Below, piece after piece: positions 37,363-48,514 of a stretch of DNA of 64,000 nucleotides. The stretch comes from Lycocorax pyrrhopterus obiensis (taxonomy: Eukaryota; Chordata; Aves; Passeriformes; Paradisaeidae). The notes beneath the pieces were generated by a model. The model saw only the letters and a program-made list of their open reading frames with translations, ran no database searches and had not been told where the DNA came from. A program made the position numbers and the translations under genes. The stretch is taken from the NCBI GenBank assembly GCA_014706295.1, contig JACSVZ010000011.1, forward strand, positions 14,995,329-15,059,328, given 5' to 3'. How positions within the stretch are numbered: the stretch's first letter is position 1; each line of letters begins with the position of its first letter.

Positions 37363-39910
37363 CCACTGAGATCTGAAACGGGACTATTCACCAGTAACTT
37401 GGAATTTCTGTATAACGAGCTGAATGTCAGGGCTGTGTCCTGCACGAAACCCAGAGCCAGGATGTGAGCAGTCCTGGTTAGAGCTGTGCTGGGAGCTTAA
37501 TCCCTTGTGTGCCTGTGTATAGACTCATCACGGGTTAGTCTAAGTGACCAGTCTCTAAATGACACTGCCTGATGTTTATTCATATTTTTTCCCACATCTG
37601 ATCTGTTAATTAAGCAAGAAAAAGGGGGAAAAAAATCCTCCTACTGAGGATATTCCTCAGGGAACCTATGGCCTCTGAGATCTCTACTGAGGCCTACCCT
37701 TTCCTAGACTAAGTCGAGAGAAGCAATGCAATCAAAACACTTGTGAAAAAAGGACAGAAATATACTGTTCCTTCTTTCTTCTGACAAAGACAAGGCAAAG
37801 TCACACCAGCCTCCTGCTCCTACAGCAGCAGCAGCAGCAGCATTGACAAAAGCTGCTAAAAGCTCACATCTTTGTGCCCACACTGTGCCCACAGGGTCCC
37901 CTGCTCCCCTCAGTGATTTGTTGTAGCTGTAGTTGTTTGTAATTTAGGAAATAATTCTGCTTATCTTGTTTATGATGATGCATAGGAGCCCTTCACACTC
38001 TCCTAGCAGCACCACTGGTCTCCTGCTAAGCAGAATAAAACACAGTGCTGGGTGTACAAGAAGACTGGAATATGCTTTTTGTAGCCCAGCAAGCCATGTG
38101 ATTCCTTATGCACCTGAGGAAAACTCCTACTGTGTAAAAACCATCTTTTCTGCTCACCTTCTTGACAGAAGACATGTTTTTACCGTAACTTTGTTTTCAC
38201 ACCCTAAGTAGGTGATTGACTGCTTACACTGTATGGACATTTTGCATTCTCTTGTATGTAATGCATAAAGCTTTTTTCATGAGAGGATGTGAACCATTGG
38301 GTTATCACCTACCCACTTTGAAAAATACCAGGGGCCTTTAAATGATGGATTATGAGCTTACTCCCAGTATAGAGGTTGAACTTGTTGTCTCTAGTAAGAA
38401 AATAAGGCCAGAAATCAGAATATTGCCAACTTGATCAACATGGAAGTCGGTGATACGATGGCTGCAGTTCCAGATGCACAGACTTTTCAGTTCATTATGA
38501 GAAACAAATGTTTAAACTCTGTCATGTAGAAACTCCAAGATGTGTCATCTTTTCATTAATTTACCTGGCCACCTATGAATGATTTTCATACCTGCTGATG
38601 GCAGTTCTTGTATAAGAAAGACGGAACCCAAATATCTGCATAGAGACTGATGTTCCTCAGATTTGCTTTTTGCTTCAGCCTCAGCCTCCTCCTTTCCTGT
38701 GGAAGGAAATGTGGGCACGGGAGCATAAAGGAGGCTGTGATGTTTTTTCCAGGCCCCAGCTCTGCAGAAGCGGGTGCCCAGGACTTGAAGGGGCTGCTCA
38801 GCCCCAGACCTGTGCCGCAGCAGGGGATACACCCACCCTGTGCTTTGGATGCACATCCTGCGCCAACGTTCATTCATACTTTGTTGAAGACATTGGCTTT
38901 TTGCAGTCAAAGGTTGTGGCTTTCTGTCAGGAAGCTTTCATAAGCTCATTGACTGCATTTCATGGGCAGTGTTTGATACATTGCCAGCGATCGGATGTTG
39001 CATCTTGTTCCGAATTGTTGACATAACCCACCTCAGGAGCAACTCGGATCTACATACTGGGAGAGCCACTGGAGAAATCTACTGCATTCAGAGGTCAAAT
39101 TTTACTTACCTTTTGGCACTAGATACTGAAGTAACACATAGCTTCATGGTTTTTTTTCTATATGGATGAAAATGCATGAGCCACATGGACTTGATGTAAT
39201 TCCTGCAGTTCTGCTGCTGTTGGTGGGGTGAGATTTGCCTGAATGGGGTCAATGTGAGTCATTCTTGGCCATGAAGGGATTGTCCTGGTGGTCAAGGCAC
39301 AACTGCACAATCAAGTGTTTCCTACACTAGTCAGGTGCTTCTCCTACGTTAGGCCTTCCCCCCACCCACGGTGTACTTTTTAAGAATTAAAATTAGAGTG
39401 GGGCTTTTTCTTTTTCACATCTTGTCAAGAAAAGGAAATGAAGAATCTCACTGCTGTCATTGAGAAAATACATTGTCTCAGAAAAATGTGCTGTAGACTA
39501 TAACTCTCACCATATGGCTCTTGCTTCATCAGTTGAAGAGAACTGTTTGTGAAATCATGGGCTTGTTTTTTATTTCCTGTTTTCTGATACTGCCCAGATA
39601 GTTTTCAGTGCTTCCAAATATTTATATTCTGATAGGCTCCCTTGTGAACTTCTCAAGCACATTATAATGGCTTCGGAAACAAAGGCCATTAGAGAAAGAA
39701 AGGGCAGGCATGAACTGAAAGGCAAATAACATCTTAAAATATGTAGAGGTAGGCTGTAAATGAGATTCGTTCACCGGGACACTCTTTTGAAATATGAAGA
39801 TAAATGGCTCCTCTGACCTCTGATGAAGTTACGTAATTATTTGGGAAGGTTTATCTCTGTGTCATTTCATAGTTTTCTCCTGTTAGTGCCACTCTCTTAC
39901 TTCACATTAG
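37363..39910. other. Non-coding stretch with (CAG)n microsatellite
   Basis: A short CAG repeat of between six and seven units lies at 37823-37842. On either strand it is not embedded in a convincing coding context. The region 38550-39030 is GC-richer and open in several frames on both strands (up to 121 codons), which reflects composition more than coding. No known domain is visible. Confidence 0.55.
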
Positions 39911-39960
39911 AAAAAAAAAAAAAAAGGCAAAAAAAAAAAAAAGCAGGCAAGCAAGCGAAA
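39911..39960 (+). repeat. A15 and A14 runs with (GCAA)n
   Basis: Fifteen A (39911-39925), a GGC spacer and fourteen A (39929-39942), followed by imperfect GCAA/GCAG units to about 39955. It resembles a double poly-A tail, but the sequence to its left (39780-39910) is not a recognisable retroelement or mRNA 3' end and lacks AATAAA close by. Treated as simple repeat. Confidence 0.75.
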
Positions 39961-42900
39961 GCCTCTCTGGCTGGTTATCTGAATGTGGAATCCGCTGCTG
40001 AAAAGACCCTGGCCCTCCTGTTAACACAATACTTTTATCCGGTAATCACAGCCTGCGGGAGACAAAATAACAATTCATCTGGAAAACGAGATTAACTCAT
40101 TTAAGTTAGGCAGTGATCACAGAGAGAAACACGTTGGTGTTATCTGTCTGAACGAAAGCATACAGATTGGAGGGCCATTCCGGTTCAGAGGGTCCATGTA
40201 GCAGGCCCAGCTTGTTGAAAGTAATTGGACCCTGTCAGAGTATGCCTTTGTGAGATATGGATATTACAATGGAATTCTATTAATCTCTGACAAATCCCCT
40301 CTCATCTGATAAAGGCTGTATACCTCTGCTCTTCATTACAACAACTCACTCGCCATGGCTCTGTGGGGACTGGTGGGCGCTGAGCCCCTGTGGCTGTGTC
40401 ACAGGTGAAAGGTGGCACTGCCCCTTTTGGGGGTCTTTTAATCTGTGTAGTGCCAGGACCGCTGTGCTGCTGCTCGGTGATTTGCTCACATTTTTATGAA
40501 GTTTTCTCTTTAGGTTATTTTCAGGGGAAAAAAACCCCTTATTTTGCCTTCTTAGTATCCTAAATACTTTTGTTTTCTTGTGTTATCAGAATTATCATTG
40601 GTAAACAGAGACTGAATTATCACATTTCTTACAGTGTTTGTATTGTTATTTAATCTGCTTCTGATGCAGGAAGTTACAAGAATACTATAATTCTTATAAA
40701 TACCTCTGTGTTTTAAATATTTGTATATTCAAATCATAGGAAAAATAGAAAATACACTGGGTACAATGCATTTAAGGATGTCCTGGAGCACTTTCCATTT
40801 GTTGTCAGTGTTTGTTGAGCTGGTAGCACATTGGGGCCCTGATTCGTGGCTTAACCTCCTAAGTTCTTCAGTAGTAGTAGTAACTATAATAAGACCTGGA
40901 GCAAAAACTATAGATAAGATGTGGCCAGTTAGTGTGGGAAAGGGAAGAGAAGTGATGTTGGTCAGTGTTCCTTCATTTATGTCACTCTATTCCTAGGTAC
41001 AATTCTTTAACTTTTTAGTTGTAATTGTTTCTGCTCCCTAATTTTGTTGTTAGTATCCTAGTTTAACTTGGCCTTGTATCTCCTGCATGTCATAACAAAT
41101 TATGTGGAATATCTGTATTCTGACCACTTACACAATTCCAAAAGATTTTGTCCTGAAGCAAGCCTGAGAAAGTCATGTATAAAGAAGGTAAAACAGAATA
41201 CTGTTTCTTTTAGGTAATAAAGTTAAGAAATACAGCATTTTATCAGGAGGAACTGAAGAATTCAGGTCTGTTTCTTCCTCTGTGGTGTCAACCATCACTA
41301 AAGGGAAAGGCAGCTCCTGGATTGAACTGTCTTAAGGGAACTGGGAACCTGTGAATTGAAAAATCTTCCTTTCTCAGACAGACTTTTGTCTAAAAGGTTT
41401 TGCCTTTGTCACTGGAAAAGATCAACACTAAGGTCTCATTCCTATTTGTAAATGCCTACAATGTGTGACTAGATTGAGCAAAGGATACTTTTTCCTATAG
41501 AAATGAAACTCTTTCCTTTCTTGTCCTTCTCTAAGAAAGGACACACAGCCACAGCCCAGCTGTACATGCCTTGGGAAGAGTCATTTGTAATAATGTTGGT
41601 AGGAAGATTTTGACAATATTATCTTCAAGAAATCAAACTAATTGCTAACTCAGAGTTTTTTTAGCAACTTGGACTGCATGTTCACCCACTGTACACACAA
41701 GTGAAATAGCACCAAGTACAAGAATGATTGAAAGCATTGAAAGTGCTTTCAGCATTTAAGTCTGCTGTCATTGGATACATCATTTTACTCAGGGGAGAAA
41801 AATATTATTTTTTTAGATGTAAACACGAATGGATTTCTGGTGGGTTATGTTTCCTGAAATGTTCCGCAGTATTGCTTTTAATAAATGTTCAAAAATTCAT
41901 AAGTCATTTTTCATGCTAAAAATATCCATCTGCTTTCACCAAAAGATGTAGTGCGGCAAAACCACATGGATTTCTGATTCCTTTTCTGAAGTAGAGTGAG
42001 AAAGATTTAAAAAGTCAAATGCAGCCATCCAATATCATCTTAAAATATAACCTTTGCAATATACCTAAGTCTCCTTCATGGTATTGTACACACATTTAGC
42101 AATAGAGAGGGAGAAAAGCTTTCAGGTAAGTTAGATGGAGTTCAGCATTAATAGCTGAAGTATCAGTTAACAAGGGATATAATAACATTTTAGTTTTTGG
42201 CTTATAGTTGTAATAATACCATCTTTCAATTTCTCCTCATTCACTCACCCCAGGTGAGTAATTCTCTTTGATAACTGAGGAAATATCACCAGGTTATATT
42301 TTGGTTTGGGTTTTTCATTATTGTCATTCTTGGTGGGAAATACAGGTGAGGAGATCTCACACTGTGGGAATTGTACATTGCACTTACAGTTTAATTGGCC
42401 CCAGATCTATTTTTAATGCCTGATGTCTTAAACTTTTTAGTTAGAATTAGTTTTGCAAGCCTGACTTAGCTGATGTGGGGAAGATCGCTATTTAGTTTAC
42501 AAAGGCCAGCAGGACCAGTTTCTTTTATTGGTCACTGCTTAAATTTACCTGCTGTCCTCACAAACTCAGAAACTAAGGCCCAAGTTTTGCTACAGGACAA
42601 ACGTCTCCCTGGCTGTTCCAGTAATTGGTAGCCTTATTCAAATCCTTAGGGAGAATTACCCTACAAGCATGGAATAAAATCAGATTTCCATATTCTTACA
42701 GGAGGAAGCATACAATCAATAACAGAATTCAAAGTAATTTTACAAAGGGCACAGCCTTACAAAGAGATTATTCTTTTGCTACTATGGCAGGAGAGTTTTA
42801 TTAAACTTCACGTAAGTTAATTTCTGGTAAGGGTTATGTTTTCTTCTTGAGGTTGGCCTTGCTTTTCCTTCATATTTGCCCAATGATTAGCTCTTGTTTG

Positions 42901-44133
42901 ATTTACCCATGGTCAGTACCTCAGTGTGCCACCTCATCCCCTTTATCAGCAGTGAGAGTGCCATGAGACAGTTTTATCTGTACACAGCCCTGGTGCAGCA
43001 GTCGAGTGAAACACAGTCATGGAGAATCACACAGAAACATAAGGATTGCAGTAAGTTTTGTCAAAGTACTTAAATTACCAGGAATTTATATCAGAAATAA
43101 AAATATGAGGTTGGCATTCCAATCACATGGTCTGTGTCAATTGGCATTTCCAGGCAGGACATCATTAGAGATGCCCAGGTTTGCTAGCAAGCATGACGAT
43201 AAATACATTTGTAAGCTGGTAAAAGCAACAGATATGGCAGTTGCCTCGTATGTAACTTTTAAAATCCATGTGGGATTTGTAAACACGGTTCCCAGCCTAC
43301 AGTACCTTCGTGGAGTACCTGGCATGATGGTTTGGTACAGAACAGTTGTTCAAGTTTGACCATCAGATGCGATTGGATTATTGTAAGGGATGTTGGCAAG
43401 TTAAAATTACAGTGATGGTATCATATGACTTTTAGTTCAAAAGTTGAGGGAAAATTGCAATATTGTAGTATGTTAGCGAAGGGAGCTTTTAAATGTGGTA
43501 ATGTGAATATTTGTATAATGTAGTTCTGTTGTAGTGGCTTTAATCATTCGTGTAACACTGTTATGTATCTGGTGGCAATACACATGGTTTAACAAATATA
43601 ATCAGTTTCAAAGTAAAAGCAGGTGCATGTATTAAGAGGCTATCTAAATATATTTGAAGCCAAATTTTTTGCCCTTTTTGTTAGCAGTGCATCAATCAAA
43701 TATTTATTTACGGGGATTTTTTTTTCCCAGTGAAACATTGCGTGTGCACCTTAGTTCTTGATTTTGTTCATTTTAAGCACGTTTTCACTAAAGTGTTCTT
43801 CTTCAAGCTATTCTCAATTCAATTTGAAGTGAAAGGTTTCTGAGTTTGAGTAATTTACATATAAAAGCTTTACTGTACATTTTATAAAATGACTGTGTTC
43901 AGAAAACAACCATTTCTATTTAACAATATTGTTATTCCACAAGCTGAGGTTCTTTTCTCACTGTCTTTTGCTTTTACTAACAATATTTGTTCTTGTCTTA
44001 ATTTTAAATTGTTAGTGCCTGAAAATGTATAACTTCCCCCTTTTCTCTCCGACTGTGCTGAAGTGACTAGAGACCTCCTGTGATATGTGATGTAAGAAGA
44101 TTAAAAATGGGTTTTTTTGCCAAGGTAGGAGTG
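39961..44133. other. Non-coding, left part possibly conserved
   Basis: From about 40010 to 40340 the DNA is non-repetitive and carries sites such as TTATCTG (40140-40146), ACAATGG (40266-40272) and TCTGATAA (40305-40312), which are GATA-like and SOX-like cores. At 40833-40847 the words 'ggggccctgattc' recall an ancient repeat tail but are too short to call. The rest is plain AT-rich sequence. A 117-codon frame at 43006-43359 matches nothing I know. Confidence 0.4.
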
Positions 44134-44146
44134 ACACACACACACA
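44134..44146 (+). repeat. Short (AC)n microsatellite
   Basis: Thirteen bases of uninterrupted AC alternation. Confidence 0.85.
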
Positions 44147-44538
44147 ATTCTTTTGAGACATTCCTCTCTTGTTTTGCTTAAATAAGTGATAATTGTTGAT
44201 GGCAATTTTGAACTTAAAATCATTGCACTCCGTACTGAATCCTAAAATGATTCTTTGCATTTTATTGTTATCTGTAAATCCCCACCAACCAGTTCTGAGT
44301 CTCTCATTAGTCTATCATCTCTAGTTTTAGAGGAGTATAGGAACATATGCAATATTTATGAATAAGATGCTGTAAAGAGAGGCAGCTGAGGGTAGTTCAG
44401 ATTGGACCTTGGATCAAAATGAGATCTGACCATATAAAAGTACAGAGAGTAGCTTAGTGATATTAAAAGGTGATGCTATGCCAGAAATCAGTGCATTTTA
44501 ATAATTCAGGAATTAGTGTACAAAGTTTCTCCAGCTGC
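44147..44538. other. Non-coding stretch, nothing seen
   Basis: AT-rich sequence without recognisable features between the AC repeat and the palindrome. Confidence 0.6.
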
Positions 44539-44562
44539 ATTACAAACTAGTTAGTTTGTAAT
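44539..44562. repeat. 24-bp near-perfect palindrome
   Basis: ATTACAAACTA (44539-44549) is the exact reverse complement of TAGTTTGTAAT (44552-44562), with only GT between the arms. This is a cruciform-type palindrome. No repeat family or known binding site explains it, though each arm holds an ATTAC homeodomain-like core. Confidence 0.85.
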
Positions 44563-47500
44563 ATTTTTCTATTCAATACAGTAATTAATTTCTTTTGAAA
44601 ACAAGAAACATCTATTATAAAGAAGATCCATAAAGCAACTTTAGATTTAATATTCTCAGGAAATACACGAGTATAAAGCTTTATTTCTTAAGATTAATCA
44701 TTGATGAATCTTTTTTCTTTCTAGAGCAATAAGGAAATGCCAAATAATGTTTGCTGGCAGATGAAAGATTTTGTTCTTTGCAAAGTCGGGTTTGTCACCA
44801 CTGCATAATCTTATGAAAAAACTGAGATGCAGATTACTAGTGCTCAGGTAGTGTTCAGCATGTTCAAATGCCTTTTATACTGGGCTAATCAGAAATGCCA
44901 CTTTGTAGCTGTGCATCACAAGTGGAAATCGCCATAAATGTTCTGTGGATCATACACAGCTGCCAAAATGCTGTTAAATATGAAGATTTTTGAGTCTAAG
45001 AGGACTTCAGTAGATTTTGGAGAGATCTTTTAGAGTCTTTAGAGTGATTTATTTGTTTGTTTGGGTTTGTAGAATTAAAAATGTACGAGATCGATTTTGC
45101 ACTTTTTTATCAGATCCAGTATTCTGTGTTTATACATCTGAGGATGAGCTAGGTGTAATTATCAGATTGAGTGAGAATGTTTCCCTTAAACAAGGAGCAG
45201 CAATTTTCTGCATTAAAATCTCTTTACATGTAGGTTTTCTCATAATCAGAAATTGCCTTTGCATGTTTTTAATCTATTCAGTTATTGTTATTTATGTACC
45301 TCCAGTTTTAAGGAGGGGAGTGGGGTTTGCTATCAAGAGAAGTGTGCTGAGAAATGAAGGCAGATGATATCTTAGCATTCTGCAACTTGTATCAGTGCCT
45401 CCAAGCTCACCAACTATTCCTTTCTGTGTGAGATAACCCTCTGCCCCAAAGAATCACGAACTTTCTGCTCCCTACTAATTCTGTTGTCTTAGTTGCTGAA
45501 GCAGCATCTATATATTTTATTTTTTCAGAGATACTTGAGTAGCGTAACAGAGGGCCTCATTAAGGGCATCTGTTATCTTAGTTCATATTTTATTCTGAAT
45601 TTTAGGAGTGCCTCAACAGAAGGGATTAAGTGAGAAAAGAACAGACCATCTTTTTTTACTGCTCTTCTGTACCAATTGCTCCCAGTGTCAGACATACCCC
45701 GTGATTACTGCTGTGCAAAGCTTTGCAATATGGTTGGTGCAACCACATTTGGCAGTGATTCACAAGTCATTGCAAATACCATTTCACAGCAAATCCTAAT
45801 GTAGCCTGAAGATAAAAACCATTGTAAACACTGTACGGGTTGAGACTGCCTTTGTGCTGATAAATATTTCCTTAACATTTAGATGAAGATGCTGTGCTTG
45901 CTTTATTTAAATACAATTGTATCTGTAATGCCAGCAGAGACATACAGTGGGTGAGGAGACTGGCAAGTTATGGCGGAAAGAGGAAACACTTGGAAGTTTT
46001 GGTAGGAGTAGAGTGTCCTGGGAAGCAATTTGCTTCTCTGAGTAAACTTGAGGTTTGCCCTGATGATGTGTCTGGGGCTTGGGCTAATCTGGACATGGGA
46101 GGCTTGTGTGTTTGTGGGGACTTTTTATCATGATGCATGTGTCCTATCAGAATATTGCAATCTAAACCCATGAATTTTATTGCAAAGACATTCTCAGAGC
46201 AACAATCACTTTGCTTTTTAACATTGTGTTGCTGCAAAACTATGTTCTTCCTTGTTATCCCTGAAACAGTTCTGATACATTTGCAGGATGATTGCTGGAT
46301 CAGGCATTAATGTAAATAGTGCTGTAAATAGACTGACACTGAGCACTGCACTGCAGGGAACTGAAATAAACCCAATTCTTTGGAAGCTATGGGAAGAACC
46401 AAGCTTTAACTGCATTTTTGGCTACAGGGTTTCTCTCTCCCAGGTACAAATTTCGGTGTGCCTCAGGGCTGAAGGAACTGTAGGCCATGCAACTGCTTGG
46501 AGGAGTTGATGAGTGCATCTATATTTGGAACTCATAAGCTGTGATGCCGCAGAGTGGCTTACCCTAAATACAGAGTTGTTGAGATTTTGGTGTTGGTTTT
46601 TTGCCTCTCTCTCCTCCCATTGCAGAAAAAGGAAGTTTTACATCTGATTGAGGGATGGTGGGAGGGAATGAAATGAAGGGAAGAGAGACAAATCACCATC
46701 TGTAACAGTACAAAGTGAGTCATCTCTATTTTAGTGCTAATTTAAGAAAATGTTGCAATTGTCTGGTATTGTTGGTAATGAGACACTTTTTAGTGAAACC
46801 CACTTGATTGGATGTGCAAGCCTCAGGAGTGCTCTCTCTTATCGGGTGGTTAATGCCGTGGCCAATGTTTTACTGTCAACATTAATTAGAGATTTGGGAG
46901 GGTAACTGGCACAGTGATCTGGTGCCCTCCCATTCTCGAGGATAGCAGATTAAAGCAGTGAACAGCATAAGGGCAAAATGTCCCCCTCCTAGGGCCAACT
47001 CAAATACCTTAGATAGAGGCAGAGAGGGGGAGAAACTCCAGAAAATCTTTGTAAGTTGCGAGCAAAGTAGTGCAAACTTTCTCCAGCAGCGGAGTCTGGA
47101 TTGTGTCTAGGTGGCTTGTGTAAAAATGATAATTTAAAATGTGCTTATAGAGTGAAAATTTGACTGATTCTACAGAATTTTCTTTCACGTTTCCTATATA
47201 CTGTTCAGACTAAGGCCACTCTTTTGTTTCCAGGAGGCAATCCAAACTGCATCAAAATACTCTGCTGTGACCTGTCAGAGACACCACTGACCGTGGTAGC
47301 ATTGCCAAGGGCTCCTTTTTGCTGCATCTTGGGAATATAAAATGGAGGGTGGAAAATGAAATTCCATTTAGGTCTTCCTTACTTTTGGAACTCTTAGGAC
47401 ATGTACAGGACATTACTGGGGATATTGGGAGGCAAAGAGTCCTAAAGTTGGACTACTCAGTGCTTCCTTATTAATGCTAAGGAACAGGATAATTGTAATT

Positions 47501-48452
47501 TTTTCCCCAGATTTGCTGCCAGATATCTTGTACAATCAATTAATCTCCACATCTATCTTTTTCTTGTTTGGAGTGGGAGACAGCAATATTGAACTCTTTT
47601 TGAAAGCACTGTATGATAAAAGCTCCATGTGTAATTCAGATTATGTTTTTAATGATAATTCTAAAGATAGATAAAGACATTTTTAACTGTTTTCAGGCTT
47701 TTCACGTAGCATTCCTGTCAAATTCCTTCTTTAAAAAAGTAAAAATCTCCCATTTGTACGCTGAAGCCATTGCTGAATGGAGGTTTCAGAAAGTGCATGT
47801 AGTCTTATTGCTGTCCCTGGGGTTTAATTGTGCCTATTTGTTTTTAATCTACAGATAAATAGTAGTTAGGAATTACTCTATTCAAATTTGTTTCACATCC
47901 CCATTATAATATAATGGTGCTGCAACTGCTGTTGGTGTTCCCTCCTCTGTCCAAACCTAATTTTGTAAATTTTAACTGAAATGATGAGGTAGTAAATCTT
48001 AGCTACCAGGCACATGAGCAGGTTAAATTACCCAGTGGAGAAGATGCTTATTTGAATCATGTCCAGGACATGAGGAGCCTGATCTGAAACTATTCAAGGC
48101 CAAGAAATACTAATTTTAATGTATAGCATGATATCTCTGCCTTCTTAATCCTGGAGGGCGCGTTAGACAAGGAGCTCTTTTCTAGAGTTATGGCTATGGA
48201 CAAGGCCATAGAGGAACAGTTTCTTTTAAAATGTCACTGCTTCTTGTATCTTTTTACCACCCTTAACTTCGAACCCTCGCTGGGTACAAAAGGGCTGCTG
48301 CTCCTTCATCCCCAGTAATGTGGTGTTTGGGAACGCTCACTGTGATCCTGTTCCTGCTGCTCTCAGTCCGTAGATCCTGTTTCTGTCAAACTGTATTCAG
48401 CACAAGTAGAAGCTTGTACAAAGTGTAGAAGAAACTTGCATGAAGGGTTCCA
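44563..48452. other. Non-coding stretch, no gene seen
   Basis: No gene can be supported. The 116-codon frame at 45017-45367 has no family resemblance. The segment at about 46780-46960 has mixed composition, several CpGs and no repeat signature, and is a candidate conserved non-coding element. At 48074-48103 the words 'gagcctgatctgaaa' weakly recall an ancient repeat opening. Confidence 0.5.
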
Positions 48453-48514
48453 AATTTGAGGAAAACTAAATGAAAATCTAAAAATTTGAGGAAAACTAAA
48501 TGAAAATCTAAAAG
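48453..48514 (+). repeat. Perfect two-copy 30-bp tandem repeat
   Basis: A 30-base unit beginning AAATTTGAGGAAAAC is repeated head to tail with no mismatch (48453-48482 and 48483-48512), plus two extra bases. Complete identity indicates a recent duplication or an assembly artefact. It lies in non-coding DNA. Confidence 0.95.

Noticed and set aside
37823..37842. CAG repeat as a polyglutamine or polyalanine coding tract
   Set aside because: Short, and not within a frame showing other coding features.
38545..39026. Several 95-121-codon frames on both strands
   Set aside because: Local GC-rich composition lowers stop frequency; frames conflict and show no domain.
42573..42595. 'aaggcccaagttttgctac' as an ancient repeat opening
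   Set aside because: Match too short and degraded to support.
43006..43359. 117-codon plus-strand frame
   Set aside because: No recognised family and no supporting splice or start context.
45017..45367. 116-codon plus-strand frame
   Set aside because: T-rich sequence giving a hydrophobic peptide; nothing recognisable.
47985..48010. TGAGGTAGTA, the first ten bases of let-7
   Set aside because: The following bases diverge from let-7, and no complementary arm lies within hairpin distance.
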